Of a stretch of 64,000 nucleotides of DNA, positions 33,144 to 42,808 are shown piece by piece (positions within the stretch are counted from its first letter, which is position 1; each line of letters opens with the position of its first letter). The stretch comes from Rhizobium etli CFN 42 (GTDB lineage Bacteria > Pseudomonadota > Alphaproteobacteria > Rhizobiales > Rhizobiaceae). The DNA lies in NCBI RefSeq assembly GCF_000092045.1, contig NC_007761.1:4101501-4165500 (forward strand), read 5' to 3'. Made by a program: the position numbers and the translations under genes. The notes under the pieces were generated by a model. It was not told the DNA's origin. It did not search any database and saw nothing but the letters and a program-made list of their open reading frames with translations.

Positions 33144-34225
33144 GCCTTGGCTCCTCTCTTTCCAAAGCCGATGAGCGTTTCGGCATTGGCATCGAGCGGC
33201 CAGCGCGAACGCGGCTGCACGTCGAGTGTATCAGGCGCGACGCCCGTCGCCATGCGCTCGAGCCCCGCCCAGGCGATCATCACCGCATTGTCGGTGCAGA
33301 GGCTGAGCGGCGGCGCAATGAAACGGAAGCCGTTCTTGTCGCAGAGCGCCTGCAGCGTCGCCCGCAGTTCGAGATTGGCGGCGACACCGCCGGCAACGAC
33401 CAGCGCCGGCTTCTCGCCGGTCGCCGGGAACTCCCTCTTGAACCGCTGCAGGCCGCGGCCGATGCGGTCCTTCAGCGTGCGCGAAATCGCCCGCTGGAAC
33501 GAGGCGCAAATATCAGCCACGTCCTGATCGCTGAGCGGCGCGATATCCTGCGCCGCCTGCCGCACCGCCGTCTTCAGGCCGGAGAAGGAGAAGTCGAGCC
33601 GCGCCTCGCCGACGAGCGGGCGCGGAAAATCGAACCGATCGGCATTGCCGTCGCGCGCCATCCGCTCCACCGCCGGACCGCCGGGATAGGGCAGGCCGAG
33701 CAGCTTTGCCGTCTTGTCGAAAGCTTCGCCGAGCGCATCGTCGATTGTCGTGCCCCAACGTTCATACTGTCCGACACCCCGCACCAGGATCAGCTGGGTA
33801 TGGCCGCCGGAGACGAGCAGCACCAGATAGGGAAAGGAGAGCCCATGGGTCAGCCGCGCCGTCAGCGCATGGCCCTCGAGATGGTTGATCGCATAGAGCG
33901 GTTTGCCGGCGGCCCTCGCGATCGCCTTGCCGGTCATCAATCCCACAAGCAGCCCGCCGATCAGACCCGGGCCTGAAGTGGCGGCGATGGCATCGACATC
34001 GGCCAGCGACACATTGGCGCGCTTCAGCGCCTGCTCGATCAGCTCATCCAGCGCCTCGACATGGGCGCGCGCGGCGATCTCCGGCACCACGCCGCCATAG
34101 GCGCTGTGCTCGTCGAGCTGGGAAAGCACGACATCCGACAAGACGTTGCAATGACCCTCCGCATTGCGCTCGACAACGGCTGCGGCGGTCTCGTCGCAGC
34201 TTGTTTCGATGCCGAGGATGCGCAT
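33140..34225 (-). CDS. tsaD: tRNA N6-adenosine threonylcarbamoyltransferase
   Basis: Installs t6A37 on ANN-decoding tRNAs with TsaB and TsaE. 361 residues from the ATG at 34225 ([14 protein letters not shown]); an ATG four codons earlier is possible, and neither has a strong ribosome site. Metal-binding histidines are in [13 protein letters not shown] and the late aspartate in [12 protein letters not shown]. First gene of the operon tsaD-gpsA-yciI-EVE-methyltransferase, divergent from hemC with 84 nt between. Confidence 0.95.
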   Translation of the reverse strand: MRILGIETSCDETAAAVVERNAEGHCNVLSDVVLSQLDEHSAYGGVVPEIAARAHVEALDELIEQALKRANVSLADVDAIAATSGPGLIGGLLVGLMTGKAIARAAGKPLYAINHLEGHALTARLTHGLSFPYLVLLVSGGHTQLILVRGVGQYERWGTTIDDALGEAFDKTAKLLGLPYPGGPAVERMARDGNADRFDFPRPLVGEARLDFSFSGLKTAVRQAAQDIAPLSDQDVADICASFQRAISRTLKDRIGRGLQRFKREFPATGEKPALVVAGGVAANLELRATLQALCDKNGFRFIAPPLSLCTDNAVMIAWAGLERMATGVAPDTLDVQPRSRWPLDANAETLIGFGKRGAKA

Positions 34226-34309
34226 AAAGGGAACCATGTGGCCTGTTCATTCATTGCGATGGAACGGAAACCCGTTTACGAGAATTCCGGTAACAACGGA
34301 ACAGAGCGG

Positions 34310-35239
34310 ATGCAAACAAAACCTTTCCGGATTGGCACGCGGGGCAGCCCGCTGGCGCTAGCCCAGGCGCATGAGGCCCGCGACAGGTTGATGGCGGCGC
34401 ATAACCTGTCTGAAGAGATGTTCGAGATCGTCGTGCTGACCACCAAGGGCGACCGCATCACCGATCGACCGCTGGCCGAGATCGGCGGCAAGGGCCTCTT
34501 CACCGAGGAGCTCGAGCAGAAACTCGTGTCGGGCGAACTGGATTTTGCCGTGCACTCCGCCAAGGACATGCCGACGCACCTGCCGGACGGCCTTCACCTC
34601 TCTGCCTATCTGCCGCGCGAGGATATTCGCGACGCCGTCGTCGGCCGCACCGCGCCCAAGCTGATCGACCTGCCGCATGGCGCCACCGTCGGCTCCTCAT
34701 CGCTGCGCCGCCAGGCGCTGATCCGCCGCATGCGGCCAGACATCAACGTCATCACCTTCCGCGGCTCGGTCGAAACCCGCCTGCGCAAGCTCGATGAGGG
34801 TCAGGTTGACGCGACCCTGCTGGCGCTCGCCGGCCTGAAACGCCTCGGCAAGGTCGAGGTGATCACCGATGTCCTCGACCCCGACACCTTCCCGCCCGCG
34901 CCGGCGCAGGGGGCGATCTGCATCGAAAGCCGCGTCGGCGACACAAAAATCGATGACCTGCTGGCGGCGGTCAACGATGCCACGACCTTCGACTCCGTCT
35001 CTTGCGAGCGCGCCTTCCTCGCTGCTCTCGACGGCTCCTGCCGCACGCCGATCGGCGGCTATGCCGTCTGCGAGGGCGACCTGATTCGATTCTCCGGCCT
35101 GATCATTACGCCCGACGGCCGCAGCCAGCACGCGGTGACCACCGACGGTCACCGCCGCGATGCCGCCGCACTCGGCACCCGTGCCGGCCAGGATGTGCGC
35201 GCCAGGGCCGGCAGCGCCTTCTTTGACGACTGGCATTGA
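34310..35239 (+). CDS. hemC: Porphobilinogen deaminase (hydroxymethylbilane synthase)
   Basis: Joins four porphobilinogens into hydroxymethylbilane on the way to heme, siroheme and cobalamin. 309 residues from ATG 34310 ([19 protein letters not shown]); an in-frame ATG at 34259 would add 17 residues. The dipyrromethane cofactor cysteine is C244 ([11 protein letters not shown]), and HSAKDMP holds the catalytic aspartate. 7 nt before hemD. Confidence 0.96.
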   Translation: MQTKPFRIGTRGSPLALAQAHEARDRLMAAHNLSEEMFEIVVLTTKGDRITDRPLAEIGGKGLFTEELEQKLVSGELDFAVHSAKDMPTHLPDGLHLSAYLPREDIRDAVVGRTAPKLIDLPHGATVGSSSLRRQALIRRMRPDINVITFRGSVETRLRKLDEGQVDATLLALAGLKRLGKVEVITDVLDPDTFPPAPAQGAICIESRVGDTKIDDLLAAVNDATTFDSVSCERAFLAALDGSCRTPIGGYAVCEGDLIRFSGLIITPDGRSQHAVTTDGHRRDAAALGTRAGQDVRARAGSAFFDDWH

Positions 35240-35246
35240 AGCGGCC

Positions 35247-35954
35247 ATGCGTGTGCTCGTCACCCGCCCCGCGCATTCGGCGACAAGAACAGCACAACGT
35301 CTGCGCGATATGGGTCACGAGCCTCTGCTGCTGCCGCTGCGTCGACCACAACATGACAGTGCCGCTGCCGCCGGTGCGCTTGCAGCCACGCACGGCGCGA
35401 TCGCGGTAACCAGCGGCGAAGCCGCCAGGGTGCTGTCGGCTCTCGGCGAGACACTTCCTCCGCACCTTGACCGCCCGGTTTTCGCGGTCGGCGAGAGGAC
35501 GGCGCAAGCGGCGCAGCGGCTTGGCTTCCGGTCGGTCACCGCATCTTCGGGCAACGGCCGCGATCTCGCCGATCTCGTCGGCGCGCAGAGGGTGGAAGAC
35601 CTGCTTTACCTCGCCGGCAGGCCGCGCGCCGAAATCTTCGAAGGGAGATTGCGCGAACTCGGGATCCGCTTTTCCGTCGCCGAATGTTATCGCATGCTGC
35701 CGGTCGCTCCCGGCCCGGCCGACATCGAGTCGATTTTTTCCGGCCATCGCCCGGATGCCGTGCTTTTCTATTCCCGGCAAACAGCGGAGGATTTCTTTCA
35801 GGTGGCAGAGCTGCGATCGGCCCTGTCGGAACAGGGCGGAATCCGCCTTCTCTGCCTGAGCGAGGCGGTAGCGCAGGCCATTCCGACCTTCCTGAAAGAG
35901 ACCGTGGCGATTTCGTCGATGCCGGATGAGATAAGCCTTTTGTCGCTGCTTTGA
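35247..35954 (+). CDS. hemD: Uroporphyrinogen-III synthase
   Basis: Closes hydroxymethylbilane with D-ring inversion. 235 residues from ATG 35247 (MRVLVTRPAHSATRTAQRL). As usual for this weakly conserved family there are few fixed residues; LVTRP at the N-terminus, GRDLADLV and a Tyr in ECYRM support the call together with position directly after hemC. Confidence 0.92.
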   Translation: MRVLVTRPAHSATRTAQRLRDMGHEPLLLPLRRPQHDSAAAAGALAATHGAIAVTSGEAARVLSALGETLPPHLDRPVFAVGERTAQAAQRLGFRSVTASSGNGRDLADLVGAQRVEDLLYLAGRPRAEIFEGRLRELGIRFSVAECYRMLPVAPGPADIESIFSGHRPDAVLFYSRQTAEDFFQVAELRSALSEQGGIRLLCLSEAVAQAIPTFLKETVAISSMPDEISLLSLL

Positions 35955-36043
35955 ATGCTCTAGCCGCCCAAATTTGATCTAACCTCTTCCCTTAACTGGC
36001 ATCACTGTCTAGTTTCGTTGCAATGCAGGATAAAGAGGACCTC

Positions 36044-37264
36044 ATGGTATCGGGAACCCCGCCACGCCATTCCAAGAGCGCCGACGAGCCAGTTACGATC
36101 GACCTCGATTCTCAGGATTTCGCTTCCGTAGCCGATACCGAAAAGCCGGTGGACACTGACGCCGGCGAGACCGAGAGCACCACCACCGGTGCCGATCTGC
36201 CGCCCGAAAGCGAAGCGGTGTCGCAGCCCGAACAGGAAAGCGAGGCAGAAGCGGCAGCAGCGGAGGAGACGCCGGCAGCCACCGAACCTTCCTTCCCCCC
36301 TCGTACCGACCAGCCCGCGCCAAAGGGCGCCGGCACCTCCGGTCTGATCGCCGCCGGCATCTTCGGCGGTCTCGTGGCGCTGCTTGGCGCAGGCGCCATC
36401 CAATATGCTGGATACCTCCCGAGCTCCTCGGCGCCGCAGACGGCCTCGTCTGAGATCGCCGATCTCTCGGGCGAGATCGACGGCTTGAAACAGACGGTCG
36501 CCAATCTCGCCGCCAATCCCGCAAGCACCGGTGACAGCGCGCTTGGGACGCGCGTCGCGGCGCTGGAAACGACTGCGAAGCAGGCAAATGTCGAGGCGCT
36601 CAACCAGAAGATTGCGGAGCTGAGCGGCCAGGTCGAGCAGCTGCGTTCGACGCTTGCCCAGTCCTCCGAGCAGCAGACGAGCAATGGCGCCGATATTGCC
36701 AAGCGCCTCGACGAGGCCGAAAAGAAGCTGAACGAACCGCGCCAGGATGTCGCCGTCGCCCGGGCGATCGCGGCAGCCGCCCTCAAGGCGGCGATCGATC
36801 GCGGCGGCCCGTTCCTCGCGGAACTCGACACCTTCGCCGGCGTCGCGCCCGACGATCCTGCCGTCGCCGACCTGCGCAGCTTTGCCGAGACCGGCATTCC
36901 CTCGCGCGCCGAGCTCGTGCGTCAGGTTCCCGACGTTGCGACCGCGATCGTCGAGGCCGTCAACCAGCCGGATCCGAACCAGAGCTGGTCGGATCGGCTG
37001 ATGGCGAGCGCCAAATCGCTGGTGACCGTCCGTCCCGTCGGCAATATCGAGGGCGAAAGCGTCGAGGCCATCGCCGCCCGCATGGAGGACAAGGTGAAGA
37101 ACGGCGACCTGTCCGGTGCTTCCGCCGAATGGAATGCTCTGCCGGCTCTCGGAAAGCAGGCGTCCGCTGCCTTCAAGCAGTCGCTGGAGGCGCGCATCCG
37201 CGTCGAAGAGCTGGTCGGCGGGGCGCTGTCGAAAGCGGTCAGCGGTACCGCCAAGGAGGGGTGA
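36044..37264 (+). CDS. Mic60/mitofilin-like inner-membrane protein
   Basis: 406 residues. Acidic Pro/Glu-rich cytoplasmic N-terminus (about 1-90), one membrane helix (GLIAAGIFGGLVALLGAGAI), a long coiled coil (about 125-230), and a C-terminal mitofilin-like region ending near RIRVEELVGG. Alphaproteobacterial Mic60 homologues are found next to hem genes and are the proposed ancestors of the mitochondrial cristae organiser. I start at the ATG at 36044, which has AGAGGA 5 nt upstream; another ATG at 36023 has none. 4 nt before hemY. Confidence 0.86.
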   Translation: MVSGTPPRHSKSADEPVTIDLDSQDFASVADTEKPVDTDAGETESTTTGADLPPESEAVSQPEQESEAEAAAAEETPAATEPSFPPRTDQPAPKGAGTSGLIAAGIFGGLVALLGAGAIQYAGYLPSSSAPQTASSEIADLSGEIDGLKQTVANLAANPASTGDSALGTRVAALETTAKQANVEALNQKIAELSGQVEQLRSTLAQSSEQQTSNGADIAKRLDEAEKKLNEPRQDVAVARAIAAAALKAAIDRGGPFLAELDTFAGVAPDDPAVADLRSFAETGIPSRAELVRQVPDVATAIVEAVNQPDPNQSWSDRLMASAKSLVTVRPVGNIEGESVEAIAARMEDKVKNGDLSGASAEWNALPALGKQASAAFKQSLEARIRVEELVGGALSKAVSGTAKEG

Positions 37265-37268
37265 GACC

Positions 37269-38876
37269 ATGATCAGACTCGTCGTCTTCGCCCTGTTCGT
37301 ATTGCTTCTCGCCTACGGCTTCTCCTGGTTCGCCGATCGTCCCGGCGATCTCTCGCTGATCTGGGAAGGTCAGATCTACCAGACGAAGCTGATCGTCGCG
37401 GTCAGCGCAATCATCGCTCTGATCGCCGCCGTGATGATCGTCTGGTGGTTTGTTCGCCTGATCTGGACCTCGCCGCATTCGGTGACGCGTTATTTCCGCG
37501 CCCGAAAGCGCGACCGCGGCTATCAGGCGCTGTCGACCGGTCTGATCGCTGCCGGCGCCGGCAATGCGCTCCTCGCCCGCAAGATGGCGGCGCGCTCGCG
37601 CGGTCTCATCCGCGCCGATCAGGAGCCGCTGATCAACCTGCTCGAGGCTCAGGCTGCCCTTATCGAAGGCCGCCATGATGAGGCGCGCGCCAAGTTCGAA
37701 GCCATGGCCAACGATCCGGAAACGCGCGAGCTCGGCCTGCGCGGCCTCTATCTCGAAGCTCGCCGTCTCGGCGCCAACGAGGCAGCACGCCAATATGCTG
37801 AAAAGGCCGCCGACAACGCGCCTTATCTGCCCTGGGCCGCCCAGGCGACGCTCGAATATCGCAGCCAGGCCGGCCGTTGGGACGATGCGATCCGCCTTCT
37901 CGAACAGCAGAAGGCCGCGCGCGTCGTCGAGAAGGCCGAAGCCAACCGTCTGCTCGCGGTCCTGTTGACGGCGCGCGCCGCCGAGAAGCTCGAGGGCAAT
38001 CCGGCCGGCGCCCGCGACGACGCGCTGCAGGCGCTGAAGCTCGCCGTCGATCTTGTTCCGGCCGCCCTCATTGCCGCCAAGGCCTTGTTCCGCGAAGGCG
38101 GCTTGCGCAAAGCCGCTTCGATCCTCGAACAGGCATGGAAATCAGCGCCGCATCCCGAGATCGGCCAGACCTATGTCAGAGCCCGCAGCGGTGATTCCAC
38201 ACTCGACCGGCTGAAGCGCGCCGAGCGGCTGGAAGCGTTGCGGCCGAACAATGTCGAATCCCTCCTCGTCGTCGCCCAGGCCGCGCTCGACGCGCAGGAA
38301 TTCGCCAAGGCGCGCTCCAAGGCGGAAGCGGCGGCGCGCATCGAGCCGCGTGAAGCCGCCTTCCTGCTGCTCGCCGACATCGAGGAGGCCGAGACCGGCG
38401 ACCAGGGCCGCGTGCGCCACTGGCTGGCCCAGGCGTTGAAAGCCCCGCGCGATCCGGCTTGGGTGGCGGACGGCTTCGTCTCCGACAAATGGCTGCCGGT
38501 ATCGCCGGTGACGGGCCGTATTGACGCCTTCGAATGGAAGGCGCCTTTCGGCCAGATCGAGGGTCCGCTCGAAGACGGTTCGGCGCCCGCCGCGATCGAA
38601 ACTGCCCTGAAGACCCTGCCGCCGCTGCGGGACGTCAGGCCGGAAAGCCCGGTCAACGATCACCGCATCATCGAGCTGGAACGCGCCGCGACGATTGCCG
38701 AGGCTGTGCGCCCGGCGCCGGCACCGGCAAAGCCGAAATCCGTCGAATCCACCGCCAGCGACAAAGCGCCAGCACCGAACGAAGCAAAGCCCTTTTTCGG
38801 CGGACTGCCGGATGATCCCGGCGTTCGCGATCCCAGGACGGAACCGGAACCCAAGACCCGGCTTCGCCTTTTCTGA
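37269..38876 (+). CDS. hemY: HemY family protein (two-helix anchor, TPR domain)
   Basis: 535 residues: two membrane helices (about 3-20 and 42-64), the HemY_N region with RARKRDRGYQALSTGLIAAGAG, then TPR-like helices to about 430 and a Pro/Ala-rich tail. This is the Proteobacterial HemY fold, not the protoporphyrinogen oxidase of the same name. Its role in late heme synthesis is unsettled. 4 nt after the Mic60-like gene. Confidence 0.92.
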   Translation: MIRLVVFALFVLLLAYGFSWFADRPGDLSLIWEGQIYQTKLIVAVSAIIALIAAVMIVWWFVRLIWTSPHSVTRYFRARKRDRGYQALSTGLIAAGAGNALLARKMAARSRGLIRADQEPLINLLEAQAALIEGRHDEARAKFEAMANDPETRELGLRGLYLEARRLGANEAARQYAEKAADNAPYLPWAAQATLEYRSQAGRWDDAIRLLEQQKAARVVEKAEANRLLAVLLTARAAEKLEGNPAGARDDALQALKLAVDLVPAALIAAKALFREGGLRKAASILEQAWKSAPHPEIGQTYVRARSGDSTLDRLKRAERLEALRPNNVESLLVVAQAALDAQEFAKARSKAEAAARIEPREAAFLLLADIEEAETGDQGRVRHWLAQALKAPRDPAWVADGFVSDKWLPVSPVTGRIDAFEWKAPFGQIEGPLEDGSAPAAIETALKTLPPLRDVRPESPVNDHRIIELERAATIAEAVRPAPAPAKPKSVESTASDKAPAPNEAKPFFGGLPDDPGVRDPRTEPEPKTRLRLF

Positions 38877-38893
38877 CACGGAACGAAACCCGC

Positions 38894-39379
38894 ATGTTCG
38901 AACGCTTTCAGGCATTCTTCCAGAATCTCACCGCCGATCGTCCGAAGAAAGGCTTTGCCCCCGATGACCCGCGCATCGCAGTGGCAGCACTCTGCATGCA
39001 GGTCATGGAGGCCGACGGTCAGATTAAGGCCAGTGAAAAGAAGCGGCTGCGCAAGCTCCTGAAGGAGCAGTATGCGCTCGACGGCAAGCAGCTCGATGCT
39101 TTGATGGCCGCCGGCCTCGAAGCCGAAAGCTCCGCCGTCGACTACTATCGCTTCACCGCCGACCTGAAACGCCATCTCGATATCGAGCAACGGCTGGAGC
39201 TGATCGGCGTTCTCTGGGACATCGTTTATGCCGATGGCGAGCGCAGCGAGATGGAAGACCATGTCATCTGGCGTATCGCCGATCTGCTCGGGGTCTCCTC
39301 ACGCGAACGCATTCAGAAGCGGCAGGAGGCCGCCGCCAGGGTCACGGACATCCAGGTTGCACAAGATGATGCCGACTGA
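38894..39379 (+). CDS. TerB-family protein
   Basis: 161-residue all-helical TerB-like protein (tellurite-resistance TerB superfamily). Two similar acidic helices, VMEADGQIKASEKKRL and DIVYADGERSEMEDHV, resemble the metal-binding pair of TerB and DjlA N-terminal domains. No ter operon is nearby, so tellurite resistance is not implied. Its last 14 nt overlap the next gene. Confidence 0.88.
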   Translation: MFERFQAFFQNLTADRPKKGFAPDDPRIAVAALCMQVMEADGQIKASEKKRLRKLLKEQYALDGKQLDALMAAGLEAESSAVDYYRFTADLKRHLDIEQRLELIGVLWDIVYADGERSEMEDHVIWRIADLLGVSSRERIQKRQEAAARVTDIQVAQDDAD

Positions 39380-40121
39380 GCAAAATCCGGACCGCGACCG
39401 GCGCCCGATCCTTATCGTCTTGCATCAGGAGCGATCGAGCCCCGGCCGCGTCGGTCAGTTGCTCGTCGAAAAGGGCTATTGCCTCGATATCCGTCGCCCG
39501 GTCCTCGGCGACCCGCTTCCGACGACGCTCGCAGACCATGCCGGCGCCGTCGTCTTCGGCGGGCCGATGAGCGCCAATGATCCGGATGACTTCGTCAAGA
39601 AGGAGATCGACTGGATCGAGGTCCCGCTAAGGGAAAAACGCCCTTTTCTCGGTATCTGCCTCGGTGCCCAGATGCTGGTGCGTCATCTCGGCGGCAAGGT
39701 GCAGGCGAATAACGACGGCTCGACCGAGATCGGCTGGTATCCGCTGCGCCCGACGGAGAAGGGCCGGCTGCTGATGCATTGGCCGAAGATGGTCTATCAT
39801 TTCCACCGCGAGGGCTTCGAGCTGCCGCACGGCGCCGATCTCCTGGCCGAAGGCGATGCCTATCCGAACCAAGCCTTCCGCTATGACGGCGGCGCCTGGG
39901 GCCTGCAGTTCCATGCCGAGCTCACCCGGGTGATGATGCATCGCTGGGTCGTGCATGGCGCCCATCGCTTCATCCTGCCGAATGCCCAGCAGGGCCGCGA
40001 ACATCTCGAAGGCCGCATGCTGTTCGACGCGCCGCTGCGAGCATGGCTGACCGAATTCCTCGATCTCGTCTTCGAGGGAAAGATCGCAAAAGCGGCGCAC
40101 TCGATCACGCTTCCAGTATAG
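39366..40121 (+). CDS. Class I glutamine amidotransferase-like protein
   Basis: 251 residues with a complete class I GATase triad: C in GICLGAQML, H and E in LQFHAELT. Stand-alone GATases of this form (YfeJ or GMP synthase-like) have varied or unknown substrates. It starts inside the terB end with two successive ATGs (39366 and 39369). Last gene in the hem cluster. Confidence 0.88.
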   Translation: MMPTEQNPDRDRRPILIVLHQERSSPGRVGQLLVEKGYCLDIRRPVLGDPLPTTLADHAGAVVFGGPMSANDPDDFVKKEIDWIEVPLREKRPFLGICLGAQMLVRHLGGKVQANNDGSTEIGWYPLRPTEKGRLLMHWPKMVYHFHREGFELPHGADLLAEGDAYPNQAFRYDGGAWGLQFHAELTRVMMHRWVVHGAHRFILPNAQQGREHLEGRMLFDAPLRAWLTEFLDLVFEGKIAKAAHSITLPV

Positions 40122-40148
40122 AGGCGCGCTCCCGGCAGCGTGCTCACG

Positions 40149-41387
40149 TCATGCCGGAGCGTCGAGCGTGTCGATCCTGCGCAGTTTCGGGAAGCTCGAA
40201 GCCCAGATCGTGGCGACGACCAGGGTTCCGATGCCGCCGATGACGACCGCCGGCACCGCGCCGAAGATCGAGGCCATTGTGCCCGCCCTGAATTCCCCGA
40301 GCTCGTTCGAGGCGCCGACGAAGACCATATTGACCGCATTGACGCGGCCACGCAGGTGATCCGGCGTCCACAGCGCAATCAGGCTCTCGCGCACATAGAC
40401 CGACACCATGTCTGCCGCCCCCATCAGCGCCAGGGCGGCGATCGAGACTTCGGTGTTGGTCGAGACCCCGAAGATGATGGTTCCCAGACCGAACAGGGCG
40501 ACGCCGATGAACATGTAGATGCCGGCACGATGTTTCAGCGGATAGGCGGCCAGAAAAATCGCCATGACGATGGCGCCAAGCCCCGGTGCCGCACGCAACA
40601 ATCCTAGGCCCCAGGGGCCAAGCGTGAGAATATCACGGGCAAAGATCGGCATCAGCGCCGTGGCGCCGCCGAGCAGGACGGCAAAGAGGTCGAGCGAAAT
40701 CGCGCCGAGCACCACCTTTTCGCCGCGGATGAAACTGAAGCCGCCGAGGATCATCGCCCAGCTCTTCGCCTCACCCACCGTCTTCTGCTCCGGCTTCGGG
40801 ATCATGAAGAGAAGGCCCGCGCCGAGAATGGAAAAGATCACCGCCACCGTATAGGCGGTCGTCGCGCTGACACCATAGAGCAGGCCGCCGATCACCGGCC
40901 CGGTGATCGCCGCAAGCTGCCAGGACGATGAATTCCAGGCGATCGCATTCGAAAGTGCATGCTCCGGCACGAGATTGGGCGCGAGAGACTGCACCGCCGG
41001 CGACATGAAGGCGCGTTCGATGCCGAAGATCAGAAGCACTGCAAAGACCGGCCAGGGCGCGAAAGTATCCGTCGCCGTCATGACGAGCAGCGCCAGCGTG
41101 CACAGCGCGCTGACCAGCGAGCACAGCGCTGCGATGGCCCGGCGATTGTGCCGATCGGCCACCGAACCGGTAACGAGGATGAGCAGCAGTGACGGCAGGA
41201 ACTGTACCAGCCCGATCAGCCCGAGATAGATCGCCTTGCCCGTCTGATCGTACATCTGCCAGCCGACTGCGACGCTGACGATCTGTTGCGAGAAGGAAAG
41301 CAGAAAACGCGCGAAGAAGAAGCGGGTGTAAGACGAATGCCTGAACGCGGCAAAACGGTCTCCGGTGGGTGAGAACGACATGAGCAT
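40149..41387 (-). CDS. MFS transporter, EntS-like (MFS_3)
   Basis: 412 residues with about twelve hydrophobic segments. FSQQIVSVAVGWQMYDQTG near helix 1 and GSVADRHNRRAI in loop 2-3 are typical of the EntS/MFS_3 exporters. No siderophore or antibiotic genes are adjacent, so the substrate is open. Starts at ATG 41387, or two codons later at 41381; divergent from yggT. Confidence 0.9.
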   Translation of the reverse strand: MLMSFSPTGDRFAAFRHSSYTRFFFARFLLSFSQQIVSVAVGWQMYDQTGKAIYLGLIGLVQFLPSLLLILVTGSVADRHNRRAIAALCSLVSALCTLALLVMTATDTFAPWPVFAVLLIFGIERAFMSPAVQSLAPNLVPEHALSNAIAWNSSSWQLAAITGPVIGGLLYGVSATTAYTVAVIFSILGAGLLFMIPKPEQKTVGEAKSWAMILGGFSFIRGEKVVLGAISLDLFAVLLGGATALMPIFARDILTLGPWGLGLLRAAPGLGAIVMAIFLAAYPLKHRAGIYMFIGVALFGLGTIIFGVSTNTEVSIAALALMGAADMVSVYVRESLIALWTPDHLRGRVNAVNMVFVGASNELGEFRAGTMASIFGAVPAVVIGGIGTLVVATIWASSFPKLRRIDTLDAPA

Positions 41388-41520
41388 TGTCCGAGGAAGC
41401 GGAAGCCGGAATGGTTGCGGGGCCGCCCGTTAAACATGATTTGCCCTGCGTTCCCACACGGCACTTGCTCGTTTAGTTGCCAATGTCTACATGTCTGTCA
41501 ACAACCAATTGGAGACGATG

Positions 41521-41811
41521 ATGTTTGCCTTGTTTCAAACCATTGATTTGGTTTTGAATATTTATACGTGGATCCTGATTGCCAGCGCCGTTTTCTCCTG
41601 GCTCTATGCGTTCAACGTGATCAATTCCAGCAACCAGTTCGTCAATTCGGTCGGCATGTTCCTCTATAATGTCACCGAACCGGCGCTGAAGCCGATCCGT
41701 CGTCTGTTGCCCAACCTCGGCGGCATCGACATTTCGCCGATCATCCTGCTGGTGATCATCTTCTTCCTGCGCACCTTCCTTTGGACCACCCTCTACCCGC
41801 TGGTCGCTTGA
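41521..41811 (+). CDS. yggT: YggT family membrane protein
   Basis: 96 residues, two membrane helices flanking the conserved [32 protein letters not shown] loop. Starts at ATG 41521, best spaced (6 nt) from GGAG; ATG 41518 is the alternative. The family acts in osmotic or division-related membrane functions. Its TGA overlaps the TTG start of the following gene. Confidence 0.92.
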   Translation: MFALFQTIDLVLNIYTWILIASAVFSWLYAFNVINSSNQFVNSVGMFLYNVTEPALKPIRRLLPNLGGIDISPIILLVIIFFLRTFLWTTLYPLVA

Positions 41812-42119
41812 GCCCTCCCTGGAAGCTCTTCGCTGATCATCTGCGCCTGACTGTTCGGCTGACGCCGAATGGCGGGCGAGACGCGTTCGACGGCATTGAT
41901 ACGGACAGCGAAGGCGAGACTTATCTGGGGGCGCGCGTCACCGCCGTTCCGGAAAAAGGAAAGGCCAATAAGGCCCTGATCGCGCTCGTTTCCAAATCGG
42001 TCGGCGTTGCCAAGTCCAGCGTCAGCGTCATCTCCGGCGAGACCGCACGCAAAAAAATCCTCCGGATCGAAGGCGACCCGGAGGATTTGGCAAGAAAACT
42101 CGAAGTTTTTCTTGAGTGA
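41808..42119 (+). CDS. yggU: UPF0235/DUF167 protein YggU
   Basis: 103 residues from a TTG at 41808 that overlaps the yggT stop (TTGA). Conserved [26 protein letters not shown] and [11 protein letters not shown]. Biochemical role unknown; commonly paired with yggT. Its last codons hold, on the other strand, the terminator of ppa (42051-42088), and it ends 4 nt from the ppa stop. Confidence 0.88.
   Translation: MSPPWKLFADHLRLTVRLTPNGGRDAFDGIDTDSEGETYLGARVTAVPEKGKANKALIALVSKSVGVAKSSVSVISGETARKKILRIEGDPEDLARKLEVFLE
42051..42088 (-). terminator. Intrinsic terminator of ppa inside the opposing yggU gene
   Basis: 11-bp stem: 42055-42065 pairs with 42078-42088 (core AATCCTCCGG / CCGGAGGATT), with a 12-nt loop. 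On the minus strand the stem runs straight into seven Ts (42057-42051). It begins 35 nt after the ppa stop, the right place for its terminator, yet it is inside the yggU coding sequence (codons for [15 protein letters not shown]). Confidence 0.8.
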
Positions 42120-42123
42120 ACGA

Positions 42124-42660
42124 TCAGCCCTTCGCCTTCTTGGCGCGCTCGACGGCTTCGATGATGAGTTGGCCGGCTTCCTTGGAGTCGCCCCAGCCGA
42201 AGATCTTCACCCACTTGCCGGGCTCCAGATCCTTGTAGTGCTCGAAGAAGTGCTCGATCTGCTTCAAGGTGATCTCCGGGAGATCGGTGAAGTCCTTCAC
42301 CTTCTCATAGCGTAGCGTCAGCTTCGGCGACGGCACGGCGATGATCTTCTCGTCCTTGCCCGAATTGTCTTCCATTTTCAGGACGCCGATCGGCCGCACG
42401 TTGATGACGCAGCCCGGCACCAGCGGGCGGGTGCTGGCGATCAGAACGTCGATCGGGTCGCCATCTTCAGACAGCGTGTGCGGTACGAAACCGTAATTGC
42501 CCGGATAGGTCATCGGCGTATAGAGGAAGCGATCGACGACCAGGGTGCCGGCCTCCTTGTCCATTTCATACTTGATCGGATGGCCGCCAACAGGAACCTC
42601 GACGATAACGTTGACGTCTTCAGGTGGATTCTTACCGATTGAAATGGCGTCGATGCGCAT
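42124..42660 (-). CDS. ppa: Inorganic pyrophosphatase
   Basis: Hydrolyses pyrophosphate to drive biosynthesis. 178 residues from ATG 42660 ([18 protein letters not shown]) with GGGAG about 8 nt upstream. The family I signature DGDPIDVL with its metal-binding aspartates, KYEMDKEAG and [11 protein letters not shown] are present. Confidence 0.97.
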   Translation of the reverse strand: MRIDAISIGKNPPEDVNVIVEVPVGGHPIKYEMDKEAGTLVVDRFLYTPMTYPGNYGFVPHTLSEDGDPIDVLIASTRPLVPGCVINVRPIGVLKMEDNSGKDEKIIAVPSPKLTLRYEKVKDFTDLPEITLKQIEHFFEHYKDLEPGKWVKIFGWGDSKEAGQLIIEAVERAKKAKG

Positions 42661-42808
42661 AGGATACTCCCGCGGGGTTGAATTGCTCGAAGCCAAATAA
42701 TCAGTTTCATGTCGCAACGCAACATTTGAGATCACCAATGCGTGATGACGCCGGCGCTATGAGGCCAAAACTTTTCAAGGAGCAAATGAGCGGGGGCGAC
42801 CGGAATAG

